Assembly: GCF_003065605.1 (NCBI RefSeq)
Contig: NZ_CP026952.1
Span: 1,116,001 to 1,180,000 of the forward strand
Direction: 5' to 3'
DNA length: 64,000 bases
From: Aeromicrobium chenweiae
GTDB taxonomy: Bacteria; Actinomycetota; Actinomycetes; Propionibacteriales; Nocardioidaceae
The notes below the pieces were generated by a model. It did not search any database. It was not told the DNA's origin and saw nothing but the letters and a program-made list of their open reading frames with translations. Positions 1 to 8,850 of this stretch are shown piece after piece (position 1 is the stretch's first letter; the number at the start of each line of letters is the position of its first letter). Both the position numbers and the translations under genes were made by a program.

Positions 1-424
1 CATCGACCTGCGGGACGTCGACCAGCCGATCGGCACGCTGTCCGGCGGTGAGCGCCAGTGCGTCGCGATCGCCCGTGCGGTGTACTTCGGTGCCCGGGTG
101 CTGATCCTGGACGAGCCGACCGCCGCCCTCGGCGTGAAGCAGTCCGGCGTGGTGCTGCGCTACATCGCCAAGGCGCGCGATCGCGGCCTGGGCGTCGTGT
201 TCATCACGCACAACCCGCACCACGCCTACCCGGTCGGTGACCGCTTCATGCTGCTGCGCCGCGGCAAGAGCATGGGCGACTTCCCGAAGTCGGAGATGAC
301 GCTCGACGAGCTGACGTCGATGATGGCCGGCGGTGCCGAGCTGGAGTCGCTCGCGCACGAGCTGGAGTCGACGCTCGGTGCCGACTCGCCGCTCGCGCAG
401 GAGATGAAGGCGGAGGTCCAGTGA
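1..424 (+). CDS. Sugar ABC transporter ATP-binding protein, 3' part
   Basis: The window opens inside this gene; the reading frame starts at base 2. It encodes the C-terminal half of an ABC ATPase that would drive sugar import at the inner face of the membrane. Visible are the signature motif LSGGERQ (bases 41-61), the Walker B segment [12 protein letters not shown], and the switch histidine in [12 protein letters not shown]. The single cassette with a short C-terminus resembles the FrcA-type ATPases of ribose/fructose/inositol importers rather than double-cassette RbsA types. Its stop overlaps the GTG start of the next oxidoreductase by 4 nt (GTGA), so the two are translationally coupled. The substrate cannot be told from this fragment. 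Confidence 0.88.
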   Translation, partial: IDLRDVDQPIGTLSGGERQCVAIARAVYFGARVLILDEPTAALGVKQSGVVLRYIAKARDRGLGVVFITHNPHHAYPVGDRFMLLRRGKSMGDFPKSEMTLDELTSMMAGGAELESLAHELESTLGADSPLAQEMKAEVQ

Positions 425-1572
425 CGCGTGACCTTCGCGTCGGCGTCGTCGGATTCGGGTGGATGGGCCAGGTGCACGCCCGTGCCCTGTCCCGTCTGCT
501 CCAGCACTACCCCGACGCGCCCCTGCGACCGCGCCTCGTGGCGGTCGCGGACAACGCACCGGACGACCGCACCCAGCGCGCCGCCGCGGCGTACGGCTTC
601 GAGCACCTGCTGACCGACTGGCGTGAGCTGGTCGCGCACGACGAGGTCGACCTGGTCTGCGTGACCGGTCCGAACTTCATCCACCGCGACGTCGCGGTCG
701 CGGCGGCGCAGGCCGGCAAGCACCTGTGGGTCGAGAAGCCTGCCGGCCGCAGCTCGGCCGAGACCGCCGAGATCGTCGCGGCGGTCGAGGCTGCCGGCGT
801 GCAGGCGGCGACCGGCTTCAACTACCGCAACGTGCCCGCCGTCGAGCGGGCCCGCGAGATCGTGGCATCCGGCCGCATCGGGACGGTGGAGCACACGACG
901 GTGCGCTTCCTCGCCGACTACTCGGCCGATCCGGACGCCGCCCTGTCGTGGCGCTTCCAGAACGAGTTCTCCGGCACCGGGGTGCTCGGCGACCTGGTCA
1001 GCCACGCGGCCGACCTCGTGCAGCACGTGGTCGCGCCGATCGCGGAGCTCGTGGTCGACCGTGCGACGTTCATCCCGCAGCGGCGCGCGGCCGTCGCGGG
1101 TGCGATGCACTACGAGAAGGGCGCCGGCGAGCTCGGCGACGTCGAGAACGAGGACTACGTCAACGCGCTGCTGCGCCTCGCCGACGGGTCGCGCGGGATC
1201 CTGGAGTCCAGCCGCACCGCGGTGGGGGAGCAGAACACGTACGGCTTCGAGGTGCACGGCACGCGGGGCGCGGTCGCGTGGGACTTCCGCCGCATGAACG
1301 AGCTGCGCGTCTGCGCCGACCAGGACTACCTGAACGGCTTCTACGCCACCGAGTACGCCGGCCCGGGCGACGGCGAGCTCAGCGCGTTCCAGCCCGGCAC
1401 CAACAACCCGATCGGGTTCGACGACCTCAAGGTCGTGGAGGCCCGGCGTCTCGTGGAGTCGATCGCCACGGGCAAGCCGGTCGGCGCGACGATCCACGAC
1501 GCCCTGGCGGCGGCGAAGGTCGTCGATGCCATGATCCTGTCCTCCGACGAAAGAAAGTGGGTGACGCTGTGA
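421..1572 (+). CDS. Gfo/Idh/MocA family oxidoreductase
   Basis: 383-residue NAD(P)-dependent sugar or polyol dehydrogenase. The N-terminal Rossmann fold shows [10 protein letters not shown] at residues 7-16, and the family EKP motif appears in VEKPAGRS. The C-terminal half is the alpha/beta Gfo/Idh/MocA C domain. The GTG start is chosen because it overlaps the ABC ATPase stop, indicating one operon with a sugar importer. Family members oxidise inositols, glucose or related cyclic polyols; the exact substrate is inferred from neighbourhood only (inositol-like catabolism). The 3' end lies at a short duplicated sequence described separately. Confidence 0.88.
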   Translation: MTRDLRVGVVGFGWMGQVHARALSRLLQHYPDAPLRPRLVAVADNAPDDRTQRAAAAYGFEHLLTDWRELVAHDEVDLVCVTGPNFIHRDVAVAAAQAGKHLWVEKPAGRSSAETAEIVAAVEAAGVQAATGFNYRNVPAVERAREIVASGRIGTVEHTTVRFLADYSADPDAALSWRFQNEFSGTGVLGDLVSHAADLVQHVVAPIAELVVDRATFIPQRRAAVAGAMHYEKGAGELGDVENEDYVNALLRLADGSRGILESSRTAVGEQNTYGFEVHGTRGAVAWDFRRMNELRVCADQDYLNGFYATEYAGPGDGELSAFQPGTNNPIGFDDLKVVEARRLVESIATGKPVGATIHDALAAAKVVDAMILSSDERKWVTL

Positions 1573-1660
1573 GCGAGCGCCAGCGAGCGAACCATGGCGG
1601 CGTTGTCACAGCGGCGCCCTCGTACGGTTGCTTCTTCTTGACGTGGGTGTCGCTGTGAGC
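1557..1660. repeat. 86-bp insertion flanked by an 18-bp direct repeat
   Basis: Bases 1557-1574 (GTGGGTGACGCTGTGAGC) and 1643-1660 (GTGGGTGTCGCTGTGAGC) match at 17 of 18 positions. The first copy contains the stop of the upstream dehydrogenase, the second the GTG start of the next. Removing one copy and the 68 bases between would restore a GTGA stop/start overlap like others in this operon. The interior begins with the internally repetitive GAGCGAGCGCCAGCGAGCG. I infer a small mobile or duplicated sequence, but no terminal inverted repeats are obvious. Confidence 0.5.
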
Positions 1661-2644
1661 TTGCGCGTGGGTGTCATCGGTGCGGGTGCGATGGGCGCCG
1701 ACCACATCAGGACCATCGCCTCGAGCGTGCCGTCCGCGCGGGTCTCGGCGGTCTACGACTTCAACCGCGACACCGCGTACGCGGCCGCCGCGCCGGTCGG
1801 CGCGGACGTGGTCGGATCGGCCGAGGAGCTGATCGAGTCGTCCGGCGTCGACGCGGTCATCATCGCCTCACCGGACCGCACGCACGCCGAGCTGGTCCGG
1901 ATCTGCCTCGCCGCCGGCAAGCAGGTGCTGTGCGAGAAGCCGCTGGCCGTGACGGCCGACGAGGCGTACGGCCTCGTCGAGGCCGAGGCCGCCGGTGGGC
2001 AGCGGCTGCTGCAGGTCGGCTTCATGCGTCGCTTCGACCCTGGTTTCGTCGCCCTGCGCCGCACCATCACCGACGGGGTGGTCGGCGACGTGCGGCTCGT
2101 GCACGCGATCCACCGCAACGCCTCCAGCAGCACCAGCACCGACGACGCCGGGCTCATCACCGGGTCGATGATCCACGAGCTCGACACCGTGGCGTGGCTG
2201 CTCGACGACGAGGTCGCGTCGATCCGGGTCGAGTCGCCGATCGTGGAGGGCTTCCGCGACCCGCAGCTCGCGACGATCTGGATGCGCGGCGGGGCCATGA
2301 TCAGCGCCGAGGTGTTCGTCAACGCCGGCTACGGCTACGACGTGCGGTGCGAGGTCGTCGGCTCGAAGGGCACCGCCGCGCTGTCGCCGTCCGCGCCGGT
2401 CAGCACCCGGGTCGCCGGGGTCGACGGCGTGCCGGTGCGTGACGACTTCGTCGCCCACTTCGCGGACGCCTACCGGATCGAGCTGTCGACGTGGGCCGGA
2501 GAGGCCCTCACCGGCAGCACGACGGGACCGAGCGCGTGGGACGGCTACGTCGCCAACGCGGTGGCCGAGGCGGGCGTCCTGTCGCTGTCGTCGGGTGCCC
2601 GGGAGCCGGTCACGCTCCGCGAGCGCCCCGCCCTCTACGCCTGA
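1655..2644 (+). CDS. Gfo/Idh/MocA oxidoreductase, inositol 2-dehydrogenase-like
   Basis: 329 residues from the GTG at 1655, which directly precedes the Rossmann strand RVGVIGAGAMG; longer TTG starts upstream fall in the inserted repeat. The EKP motif (CEKPLAV) and a later GSMIHELD segment, the usual catalytic Asp/His region of inositol 2-dehydrogenases, are visible. The predicted reaction is NAD-dependent oxidation of myo-inositol or a related cyclitol. It is the second dehydrogenase in the row after the ABC ATPase. Its stop overlaps the 3' end of the convergent LacI-type gene by 10 bases. The assignment to inositol is by family resemblance and not proven. Confidence 0.85.
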   Translation: MSLRVGVIGAGAMGADHIRTIASSVPSARVSAVYDFNRDTAYAAAAPVGADVVGSAEELIESSGVDAVIIASPDRTHAELVRICLAAGKQVLCEKPLAVTADEAYGLVEAEAAGGQRLLQVGFMRRFDPGFVALRRTITDGVVGDVRLVHAIHRNASSSTSTDDAGLITGSMIHELDTVAWLLDDEVASIRVESPIVEGFRDPQLATIWMRGGAMISAEVFVNAGYGYDVRCEVVGSKGTAALSPSAPVSTRVAGVDGVPVRDDFVAHFADAYRIELSTWAGEALTGSTTGPSAWDGYVANAVAEAGVLSLSSGAREPVTLRERPALYA

Positions 2645-3666
2645 GGCGCGGCCGGCGGCGGGGCGGTGGTCTCGCGAGCGATGAGGTGAGGGGCCAGGAC
2701 GATCTGGTGCGGCGGTGCGCCGTCCACGAGGTCGAGGGCGCCGGAGACGGCGCTCTCGGCCATCTCCTGGGGGCTCTGCGACACCGTCGTCATCTGGGCG
2801 TGCGGTGACGTGGCCAGGCGCGAGTCGTCGTAGCCCGTGACCGACACGGTCCCCGGCACGTCGACGCGTGCGCGCACGAGGTGGTCGAGCACGCCCGCCG
2901 CGCAGCGGTCGTTGAACGCCACGACCGCGGTCGGTGGCGTGGGGGAGCCCAGCAGCTCGCTCATCGCGCGGCTGCCGTCCCGCTCGGTGAGGCCGCCCGC
3001 GACGACCTCTGCGGTGTCCGCGACGCCGTGGCGACGCACCGCGGAGAGGAACCCGGCCCGGCGGTCCGTCGCGCCGGGTGCGGTGCCACCGTCCACGTGC
3101 GCGATCCGGCGGTGACCGAGCCCGACGAGGTGGTCCACGGCCAGGCCGACGCCCTCGACGTCGTCGCCGCGCACCGACGAGACGCCGGCGGGCTCCCCGT
3201 CGCGGGCGACCAGCAGCACCGGCACCGCGGCCGAGACCCGGCGCACCGCGTCGTCGTCGAGCATCGAGCCGAGCAGCACCGCGACCTCGCACCGCTCCCG
3301 CAGGAGCGCCTGGATCGCGACGTCCTCCCCGCGGGAGGGTGCCACCGCGCTGATCGCGAGGTCGTACCCCCGGGCGGCCGCGGCGGTGTACAGGTGCTCC
3401 ACGAGATCGCCGTGGAAGGGCTGCTGCAGGTCGAAGGTCACCCCGATCAGCCGGGAGCTGGACTGGCGAAGCTTGCGGGCCCGCTCGTCGCGGACGTAGC
3501 CCATGTCGTCCGCGACCTGCCGGACCCGCTGGCGGGTCGCCTGGCTCGCACCCGGCACGCCGCGCATCACGATCGACACCAGGGCGGTGGAGACCCCGGC
3601 CTCGCGCGCGACGTCCGCGAGGGTCGGCCGGGCGCCCGAGGGACGTCGAGGTGGCTGCTTTGACAC
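2635..3666 (-). CDS. LacI family transcriptional regulator
   Basis: 343 residues. The N-terminal helix-turn-helix (residues 14-35, PTLADVAREAGVSTALVSIV) and hinge are followed by a periplasmic-binding-protein-like sensor domain (from SSRLIGVTFD onward) and an RETT tail typical of the family. It is divergent from the oxidoreductase/isomerase pair at 3770 and convergent with the one ending at 2644, so it probably represses this sugar or polyol operon. A perfect 14-bp palindrome between it and 3770 is a likely operator. The effector is unknown; an intermediate of the neighbouring pathway is most plausible. Confidence 0.9.
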   Translation of the reverse strand: MSKQPPRRPSGARPTLADVAREAGVSTALVSIVMRGVPGASQATRQRVRQVADDMGYVRDERARKLRQSSSRLIGVTFDLQQPFHGDLVEHLYTAAAARGYDLAISAVAPSRGEDVAIQALLRERCEVAVLLGSMLDDDAVRRVSAAVPVLLVARDGEPAGVSSVRGDDVEGVGLAVDHLVGLGHRRIAHVDGGTAPGATDRRAGFLSAVRRHGVADTAEVVAGGLTERDGSRAMSELLGSPTPPTAVVAFNDRCAAGVLDHLVRARVDVPGTVSVTGYDDSRLATSPHAQMTTVSQSPQEMAESAVSGALDLVDGAPPHQIVLAPHLIARETTAPPPAAPQA

Positions 3667-3740
3667 GCACTGCCCTCCGGTCCCTGTGGTTGGCCCGGGG
3701 CAGTTGACCCCGCGGCTCCCCGCACTCTATCGTCGCTCGT

Positions 3741-3754
3741 CTAGAACGTTCTAG
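3741..3754. promoter_or_regulatory. Palindromic operator candidate (LacI-type)
   Basis: CTAGAACGTTCTAG is a perfect 14-bp palindrome with the central CG step typical of LacI/GalR operators. It lies 16 bp ahead of the ATG at 3770 and 75 bp upstream of the divergent LacI-type gene, so binding could block both promoters. Assignment to this regulator rests on proximity and symmetry. Confidence 0.6.
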
Positions 3755-3769
3755 TCGCGAAGGATCCTC

Positions 3770-4777
3770 ATGCCCGTCACCCCCGTCCGCATCGGCCTCA
3801 TCGGTGCGGGGCGCATCGGCGCCTCGCACGCGTCCGTGATCGCCCGCCGTGTCCCCGAGGCGACGCTCGTCGCCGTGGCCGATCCCCGTCCGGGCGTCGC
3901 GGCCGGCGTCGCCGAGCCGCTCGGCGCCCGCGGCGAGACGTCCGTGCAGGCGATCCTCGAGGCGGACGACGTCAACGCGGTCGTCATCGCCGCCTCGTCG
4001 GTGGCCCACTCGGACCTCATCGTGGCCGCAGCCGAGGCCGGCAAGCACGTCTTCAGCGAGAAGCCTGCGGGCATGAGCCTCGCCGAGATCGACACGGCGC
4101 GAACGGCCACCGCCCAGGCGGGGGTGGCGTTCCAGGTCGGCTTCAACCGTCGCTTCGCACGGGAGTTCGTCGCCGCCCGTGAGGCCATCGTGTCCGGGCG
4201 GCTCGGGACCGTGCGCCAGCTCCGGTCGCTGACCCGCGACCCCGGGAGCGGACCGGCCGACCCGAGTGCGGTGCCCGAGTGGACGATCTTCACCCAGACG
4301 CTCATCCACGACTTCGACACGCTGAACTGGCTCAATCCCGGAGCCCGCGCGGTGGACGTCGTCGCGACCGCCGGGTCGTTGACCGCCCCGGGGCACCCGA
4401 CGCTGCTGGACCACGCCACGGTCGTGATCCGGTACGACAACGGCGCGCTGGCCACGGCCGAGGCGAGCTTCGCCGCGGCGTACGGCTACGACGTCCGCGG
4501 CGAGGTGCTCGGCTCCGAGGGCATGGTGACGATGGGCGAGGGCGCGCAGTCGTCCCTGCGCCTGCACGACGCGAACGGACGCCTGGCCACGACCGCGCAC
4601 AGCGACACCGAGCTGCTGGCCGACTCCTACGCGGGCGAGCTCGCCGAGCTCGCGAACGCCGTTGCCGAGCGGCGGCAGCCGTCCGTGACCGGGGACGACG
4701 CGTACGCGGCGTTCGCGATCGCGCAGGCGTGCATCGACTCGATGACGTCCGGCACCCGCGTCGAGGTGGCCCGATGA
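3770..4777 (+). CDS. Gfo/Idh/MocA oxidoreductase, inositol 2-dehydrogenase-like
   Basis: 335 residues from an ATG preceded by AAGGA (3760-3764). The Rossmann motif IGLIGAGRIG (residues 8-17), the EKP motif (SEKPAGMS) and TLIHDFDTLNWL, the catalytic Asp segment, identify an IolG-like dehydrogenase. It is the third such enzyme within 4.4 kb, suggesting stepwise oxidation or epimerisation of a cyclitol or sugar by several oxidoreductases. Its stop overlaps the next start (ATGA), coupling it to the isomerase. It is likely under the LacI-type regulator encoded divergently. Confidence 0.88.
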   Translation: MPVTPVRIGLIGAGRIGASHASVIARRVPEATLVAVADPRPGVAAGVAEPLGARGETSVQAILEADDVNAVVIAASSVAHSDLIVAAAEAGKHVFSEKPAGMSLAEIDTARTATAQAGVAFQVGFNRRFAREFVAAREAIVSGRLGTVRQLRSLTRDPGSGPADPSAVPEWTIFTQTLIHDFDTLNWLNPGARAVDVVATAGSLTAPGHPTLLDHATVVIRYDNGALATAEASFAAAYGYDVRGEVLGSEGMVTMGEGAQSSLRLHDANGRLATTAHSDTELLADSYAGELAELANAVAERRQPSVTGDDAYAAFAIAQACIDSMTSGTRVEVAR

Positions 4778-5559
4778 GCCGCCTCGCCGTGTGCTCGGAG
4801 ATGGTCTACACCGAGCTGCCCCACCTGGACCGGGTCACCCGCATCCACGACGCCGGCTTCGCGGTCGAGATCTGGGATTGGACCGAGAAGGACGCCGATG
4901 CGCTCGTCGCGACGGGGGCCGAGTTCACCTCGATGACCGGGTACGTCACCGGGGACCTGATCACCCCGGGCGGGGCGGACGACCTGCTGCGGACCGCGGA
5001 GCAGTCGATCCCGTTCGCGCAGGCCATCGGGTGCCCGTCCCTCAACCTGCACGGGACCGGCCTGGGCGACGGGGGCATGCCGGTCCGGCCGGTGGACGTC
5101 GTCACCGGCGACATGTGGCTGGCCGCCGTGCGGACGCTCTCGCGCGTCGCCGAGCTGGGGGAGAGGCACGACGTGACGTTCGTGCTGGAGAACCTCAACA
5201 CCGAGGTCGACCACCCCGGGACCCCGTTCGCCAAGGCGGCGGACACGCTGGCGCTCGTCAGCGCCGTGGGCAGCGAGCACCTCAAGATGAACCTGGACCT
5301 CTACCACGCGCAGATCGGCGAGGGGAACCTTGCGGAGCTGATCCGCCGCGCTGTGCCGCACGTCGGCGAGGTGCAGGTCGCGGACGTCCCGGGACGGTGC
5401 GAGCCGGGGACCGGTGAGGTCCGGTGGCCGTTCATCGCCCGGATCCTCGCCGATGCCGGCTACGACGGGGTCATCGCGATGGAGGCCTTCGCCTCGGTGC
5501 CCGGCACCGAGGGCTCCGACCTGGCCCTCGCCCGCTTCCACGAGGCCTTCACCCTCTGA
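4774..5559 (+). CDS. Hydroxypyruvate isomerase-like TIM-barrel enzyme
   Basis: 261 residues, the usual length for the Hyi/IolE-like xylose-isomerase TIM-barrel family. The C-terminal half carries LKMNLDLYHAQIGEGNL and VQVADVPGRCEPGTGEV, which match the hydroxypyruvate isomerase pattern; a glutamate in FVLENLN would be one of the metal ligands. The ATG overlaps the upstream dehydrogenase stop by 4 nt, so both act in one pathway, probably isomerising the keto product of the dehydrogenase. True hydroxypyruvate specificity is uncertain because many sugar isomerases share this scaffold. Confidence 0.83.
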   Translation: MSRLAVCSEMVYTELPHLDRVTRIHDAGFAVEIWDWTEKDADALVATGAEFTSMTGYVTGDLITPGGADDLLRTAEQSIPFAQAIGCPSLNLHGTGLGDGGMPVRPVDVVTGDMWLAAVRTLSRVAELGERHDVTFVLENLNTEVDHPGTPFAKAADTLALVSAVGSEHLKMNLDLYHAQIGEGNLAELIRRAVPHVGEVQVADVPGRCEPGTGEVRWPFIARILADAGYDGVIAMEAFASVPGTEGSDLALARFHEAFTL

Positions 5560-5573
5560 CGCCCCCACCCAAC

Positions 5574-5750
5574 GCTGAGGGGAGACTCCCGTCCGCTGAC
5601 GGGAGGGTTGCGTCCGCTGACGGGAGGGTTCCACCCGCTGACGGAGGTCGCCGCTGACGGAGGGTTCCGTCCACTGGTCGGCGTACCGGAGTCTCCCCTC
5701 GGCGCACCGGGGTCTCCCCTCAGCGGACGGGAGGCTCCCCTCAGCGGTGG
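5574..5750. repeat. Inverted-repeat element built from 21-bp units
   Basis: The arms 5574-5598 and 5721-5745 are inverted copies of each other with 24 of 25 positions identical. Inside, five forward units beginning GCTGA(C/G)GG start at 5574, 5595, 5616, 5637 and 5653 (period 21 for the first four, then shorter). Three 21-bp units of the opposite orientation occupy 5688-5708, 5709-5729 and 5730-5750. It fills the gap between two convergent genes, and the stop codon of the minus-strand regulator (5741-5743) lies inside the right arm. It may act as a bidirectional terminator, but its unit structure is more elaborate than an ordinary terminator. Confidence 0.8.
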
Positions 5751-6772
5751 GGGAGGAAGGCGGCGGGGGTGTTGAACGGCGTCACGACCTGGATGGGCGA
5801 CGGGAGCGAGTGGATCGGTCCGGGCAGCGCCCCGCCCGCCTGCATGACGACGTGGCAGACCCGGCGCATGTCCTCGCGCAGGTCGTGGTGCAGCACCGCC
5901 GAGAGCCGGCGCTGCCGCAGCAGGACCGCGTTGTCGTCGTCGAGGTCGTGCGCCACGATCACACGGCACTCCCGCCCGGCCCGCCGGAACGCCTCGAGCG
6001 TCGCGACGTTGCCGCCGCCGATCGAGTAGACCGCGTCGATCGACGGGTCCTCGCGCAGGGCCGTGGCGACCGCGTCGAGCAGCGTGGCGTCGAGGCCGTC
6101 CGTCCCGGTGATCTCGCGGGTCGTGCGCCCGGGGGCGAGCTCGGCCAGCGTCTGCCGGAACCCCGCCGCCCGGTCGTCCTCGCCGCGGAAGTCCGCATTG
6201 CTCAAGGTCATCAGCACCGACCCGGAGGAGCCCCACTGCGTCACGAGGTACGCGGCGGTGGCCCCGGCCGCGTGGTTGTCGATGCCGACGTAGGCGACGC
6301 GACGGCTCGCCGGCACGTCCGTCACCAGCGTCACCACGGGGATCCCCTTCGCGACGAGCCGGTCCACGGCCGCGACGACCTCGGGGGCGTCGGGCGCCTT
6401 GAGGATCACGCCGTGCGACCCCCGCTGGGCGATGTCGGCGAGGGTGCGCACGACGTCCGCCGGTGAGCTCGTCTCCTGCAGGTGGAACCGCGACCGCACC
6501 ACGGCGGGCCGCAGGTGCGGGAGCTCGGCCTCGAGGGCGCCGCGCACCGCGGAGGAGAATCGCGCCGGCGTCTGCATGACCAGGTCCACGATGAACGTGC
6601 GACCCGCGATCCGGAGCTGGGTCGCCTGCCGGTCGAGCTCGGCGATCGCCTGCTCGACCTCCGCGACGGTGCTGGGCCGCACCCCGGGACGACGGTTCAG
6701 GACCCGGTCGACGGTCGCGAGGCTCAGCCCGGACTGCTGGGCGATCTCACGCAGGCGGTACGGGTGCGCCAT
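5741..6772 (-). CDS. LacI-type transcriptional regulator with sugar-binding domain
   Basis: 343 residues from the ATG at 6772. The N-terminal helix-turn-helix (YRLREIAQQSGLSLATVDRV, residues 5-24) is followed by a PBP1-type sensor domain (FIVDLVMQTP onward) with IGGGNVATLEAF in the ligand-binding half. The HTH differs from canonical LacI in having DRVLNRRPGV after the recognition helix, as in regulators that sense sugars through ABC-type binding domains. It is divergent from the PhyH/SDR pair, which it probably controls. A tandem 11-bp repeat 20 bp upstream of its start is a possible binding site. Confidence 0.86.
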   Translation of the reverse strand: MAHPYRLREIAQQSGLSLATVDRVLNRRPGVRPSTVAEVEQAIAELDRQATQLRIAGRTFIVDLVMQTPARFSSAVRGALEAELPHLRPAVVRSRFHLQETSSPADVVRTLADIAQRGSHGVILKAPDAPEVVAAVDRLVAKGIPVVTLVTDVPASRRVAYVGIDNHAAGATAAYLVTQWGSSGSVLMTLSNADFRGEDDRAAGFRQTLAELAPGRTTREITGTDGLDATLLDAVATALREDPSIDAVYSIGGGNVATLEAFRRAGRECRVIVAHDLDDDNAVLLRQRRLSAVLHHDLREDMRRVCHVVMQAGGALPGPIHSLPSPIQVVTPFNTPAAFLPHR

Positions 6773-6791
6773 CGGGTGCTCCACATCGGGG

Positions 6792-6813
6792 TGAGGTGTT
6801 CTTGAGGTGTTCT
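6792..6813. promoter_or_regulatory. Tandem 11-bp direct repeat, operator candidate
   Basis: TGAGGTGTTCT occurs twice without a gap (6792-6802 and 6803-6813), so both copies present the same face of the helix. It lies in the 105-bp divergent region between the LacI-type gene and the PhyH gene. A regulator-binding role is inferred from position and spacing only. Confidence 0.45.
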
Positions 6814-6877
6814 GGCTCTCCCCGCAGCGTACGACGAGCCATAGCGTCGAGGGGTACCCACCGAGCCGAGGAGCACC

Positions 6878-8065
6878 ATGACCGCCATGACGAACGGCGC
6901 GCACGCGACCCGCCTGCGCGAGGCCGACTGCGACGTCGACGACTTCGCCACCATCGTGTCGGTGACCACCGACCTCGCGGGCTACCCCCACGCCGACCAC
7001 GTCGAGCAGGGGGTGCTCGTCTACGACTCCGCGTCGTTGCGCACGGCCGTCGCGACCCCGGGCGGTGCGGAGGAGGTCGAGGGTGAGCTCGCCCGCGCGC
7101 TCAGCGACGGTCCGGGCATCGTGGTGCTGAAGGGCGCCTTCCCCGACGCGTCAGTCGTCGACCGGGTCACGGCCGTGTTCGACGCGATCATCGAGGACGA
7201 GCGCGCCGCCGGCACCGCGCCCGGCGACCACTTCGCCAAGCCCGGCGCGAACAGCCGCGTCTGGAACGCCCTCGAGAAGGTCGCCCTCCGCGACCCCGAC
7301 GCGTTCGTCGACTACTACGCCAACGACGTCCTCGCGCTGATCTCGTCGGCCTGGCTGGGCCCCGGCTACCAGGTGACGTCGCAGGTCAACGTCGTCCGTC
7401 CCGGCGGGGTCGCCCAGGAGCCGCACCGCGACTACCACCTCGGGTTCTTGTCCAACGAGGTCGTCGAGCGCTACCCGGCACACGTGCACGTCCTGTCGCC
7501 GGTGCTGACGCTGCAGGGCGCGGTCGCGCACTCGGACATGCCGGTCGAGAGCGGGCCGACCATGTACCTGCCGCACTCGCACAAGTACGTGCCGGGCTAC
7601 CTGGCGTGGCGGCTGCCCGAGTTCAAGCAGTACTTCGCCGAGCACCACGTGCAGCTGCCGCTGGCCAAGGGGGATGCCGCCTTCTTCAACCCGGCCCTGT
7701 TCCACGGGGCCGGCACGAACGTGTCGGCCGACGTGCAGCGGATGGCCAACCTCCTGCAGGTGTCGTCCGGCTTCGGCCGGGCCATGGAGTCCGTCGACCG
7801 CGGGCGCATGTCCGCCGCGGTCTACCCGGTGCTGGCGGCGCGGCGGGCGGCGGGCGCGAGCGCGGAGGACCTGGCGCACGCGATCGCCGCGACGGCGGAG
7901 GGATATCCGTTCCCGACGAACCTGGACCGGGACCAGCCGATCGGGGGACTCACGCCGCTCTCGCAGGCCGAGCTGCTGCAGCAGGCGCTGGACGAGGGGT
8001 GGCCCCCCTCCCGGGTCGACGAGGCCCTCGACGCGTATGCCGACCGGCGCCGCACCGATGGCTGA
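6878..8065 (+). CDS. Phytanoyl-CoA dioxygenase (PhyH) family protein
   Basis: 395 residues from an ATG preceded by GAGGAG. It belongs to the Fe(II)/2-oxoglutarate-dependent PhyH family: the HxD iron ligands are His183 and Asp185 (EPHRDYH), and the distal His is probably His276 (LFHGAG). Such enzymes hydroxylate small molecules in the cytosol; the substrate is unknown here. It overlaps the following SDR by 8 nt and is divergent from a LacI-type sugar-sensing regulator, so a role in modifying a sugar, polyol or derived compound is more likely than phytanoyl-CoA oxidation. Confidence 0.87.
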   Translation: MTAMTNGAHATRLREADCDVDDFATIVSVTTDLAGYPHADHVEQGVLVYDSASLRTAVATPGGAEEVEGELARALSDGPGIVVLKGAFPDASVVDRVTAVFDAIIEDERAAGTAPGDHFAKPGANSRVWNALEKVALRDPDAFVDYYANDVLALISSAWLGPGYQVTSQVNVVRPGGVAQEPHRDYHLGFLSNEVVERYPAHVHVLSPVLTLQGAVAHSDMPVESGPTMYLPHSHKYVPGYLAWRLPEFKQYFAEHHVQLPLAKGDAAFFNPALFHGAGTNVSADVQRMANLLQVSSGFGRAMESVDRGRMSAAVYPVLAARRAAGASAEDLAHAIAATAEGYPFPTNLDRDQPIGGLTPLSQAELLQQALDEGWPPSRVDEALDAYADRRRTDG

Positions 8066-8831
8066 GCCGCTGCTTGCCGGCCGGGTGCTGCTCGTCAGCG
8101 GCGGGACGCAGGGCGTCGGTGGCGGGATCGCCCGTGCAGCGCTGCAGGAAGGAGCCACCGTCGTGGTGACGGGGCGCCGCCCCGACGTCGGCGAGGCGTT
8201 CGTCGAGGACCTCGGCGGAGACGTCTCGTACGTCCGGTGCGACGTCGCGGACGTCGACCAGGCCCGGGCGGCCGTCGCGGAGACGATCCGCCGGCACGGG
8301 CGCATCGACTCGCTGGTCAACGCCGCCGGCCTGACCAGCCGCGGCACCCTGCTGGACACCACGCCGGAGCTGTTCGACCAGCACGTCGCGACCAACCTCA
8401 AGGGGCCGTTCTTCCTGATGCAGGCGGCCGTCGCCGACATGGTCGGCCGCGGCGAGGCCGGCACGATCGTGAACGTCCTGACGATGTCCTCGCACGGCGG
8501 CCAGCCCCACCTGGCGGCGTACTCGTCGACCAAGGCGGGCCTGGCCGGGCTGACGCGCAACGCCGCCCACGCACACCGCTGGGACCGCATCCGCATCAAC
8601 GGCGTGAACATCGGCTGGACCGAGACCGAGGGGGAGGACGTCGTGCAGCGCGAGTTCCACGACGCCGACGACACGTGGCGCGAGAAGGCCGGCGCGTCGC
8701 TGCCGATGGGGCGGCTCGGACAGGTCGACGACATGGCCGCGCTGGTGGTGCTGCTGCTCTCGGACCGCAGCGGCGTCGTCACCGGCTCGGTCATCGACTG
8801 GGACCAGCAGGTCCTCGGTGGACTCGACTGA
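8058..8831 (+). CDS. SDR family NAD(P)-dependent oxidoreductase
   Basis: 257 residues, classical short-chain dehydrogenase length. The cofactor motif GGTQGVGGG (residues 15-23), NAAG, and the active-site Tyr155-Lys159 (YSSTKAG) are all present, so it should be catalytically competent. The start at 8058 overlaps the PhyH stop, indicating co-translation and probably a two-step conversion (hydroxylation then oxidation or reduction). Substrate is unknown. The stop lies 22 bp before a ClgR-type box that belongs to the clp operon. Confidence 0.88.
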   Translation: MAEPLLAGRVLLVSGGTQGVGGGIARAALQEGATVVVTGRRPDVGEAFVEDLGGDVSYVRCDVADVDQARAAVAETIRRHGRIDSLVNAAGLTSRGTLLDTTPELFDQHVATNLKGPFFLMQAAVADMVGRGEAGTIVNVLTMSSHGGQPHLAAYSSTKAGLAGLTRNAAHAHRWDRIRINGVNIGWTETEGEDVVQREFHDADDTWREKAGASLPMGRLGQVDDMAALVVLLLSDRSGVVTGSVIDWDQQVLGGLD

Positions 8832-8850
8832 CCGCCCGTCGAGACGTCGT

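Noticed and set aside
1868-4600. 910-residue open frame on the minus strand
   Set aside because: Crosses three real genes on both strands with no domain content.
5574-5750. Possible CRISPR array
   Set aside because: The 21-bp units follow each other without unique spacers and include an inverted half; no cas genes are near.
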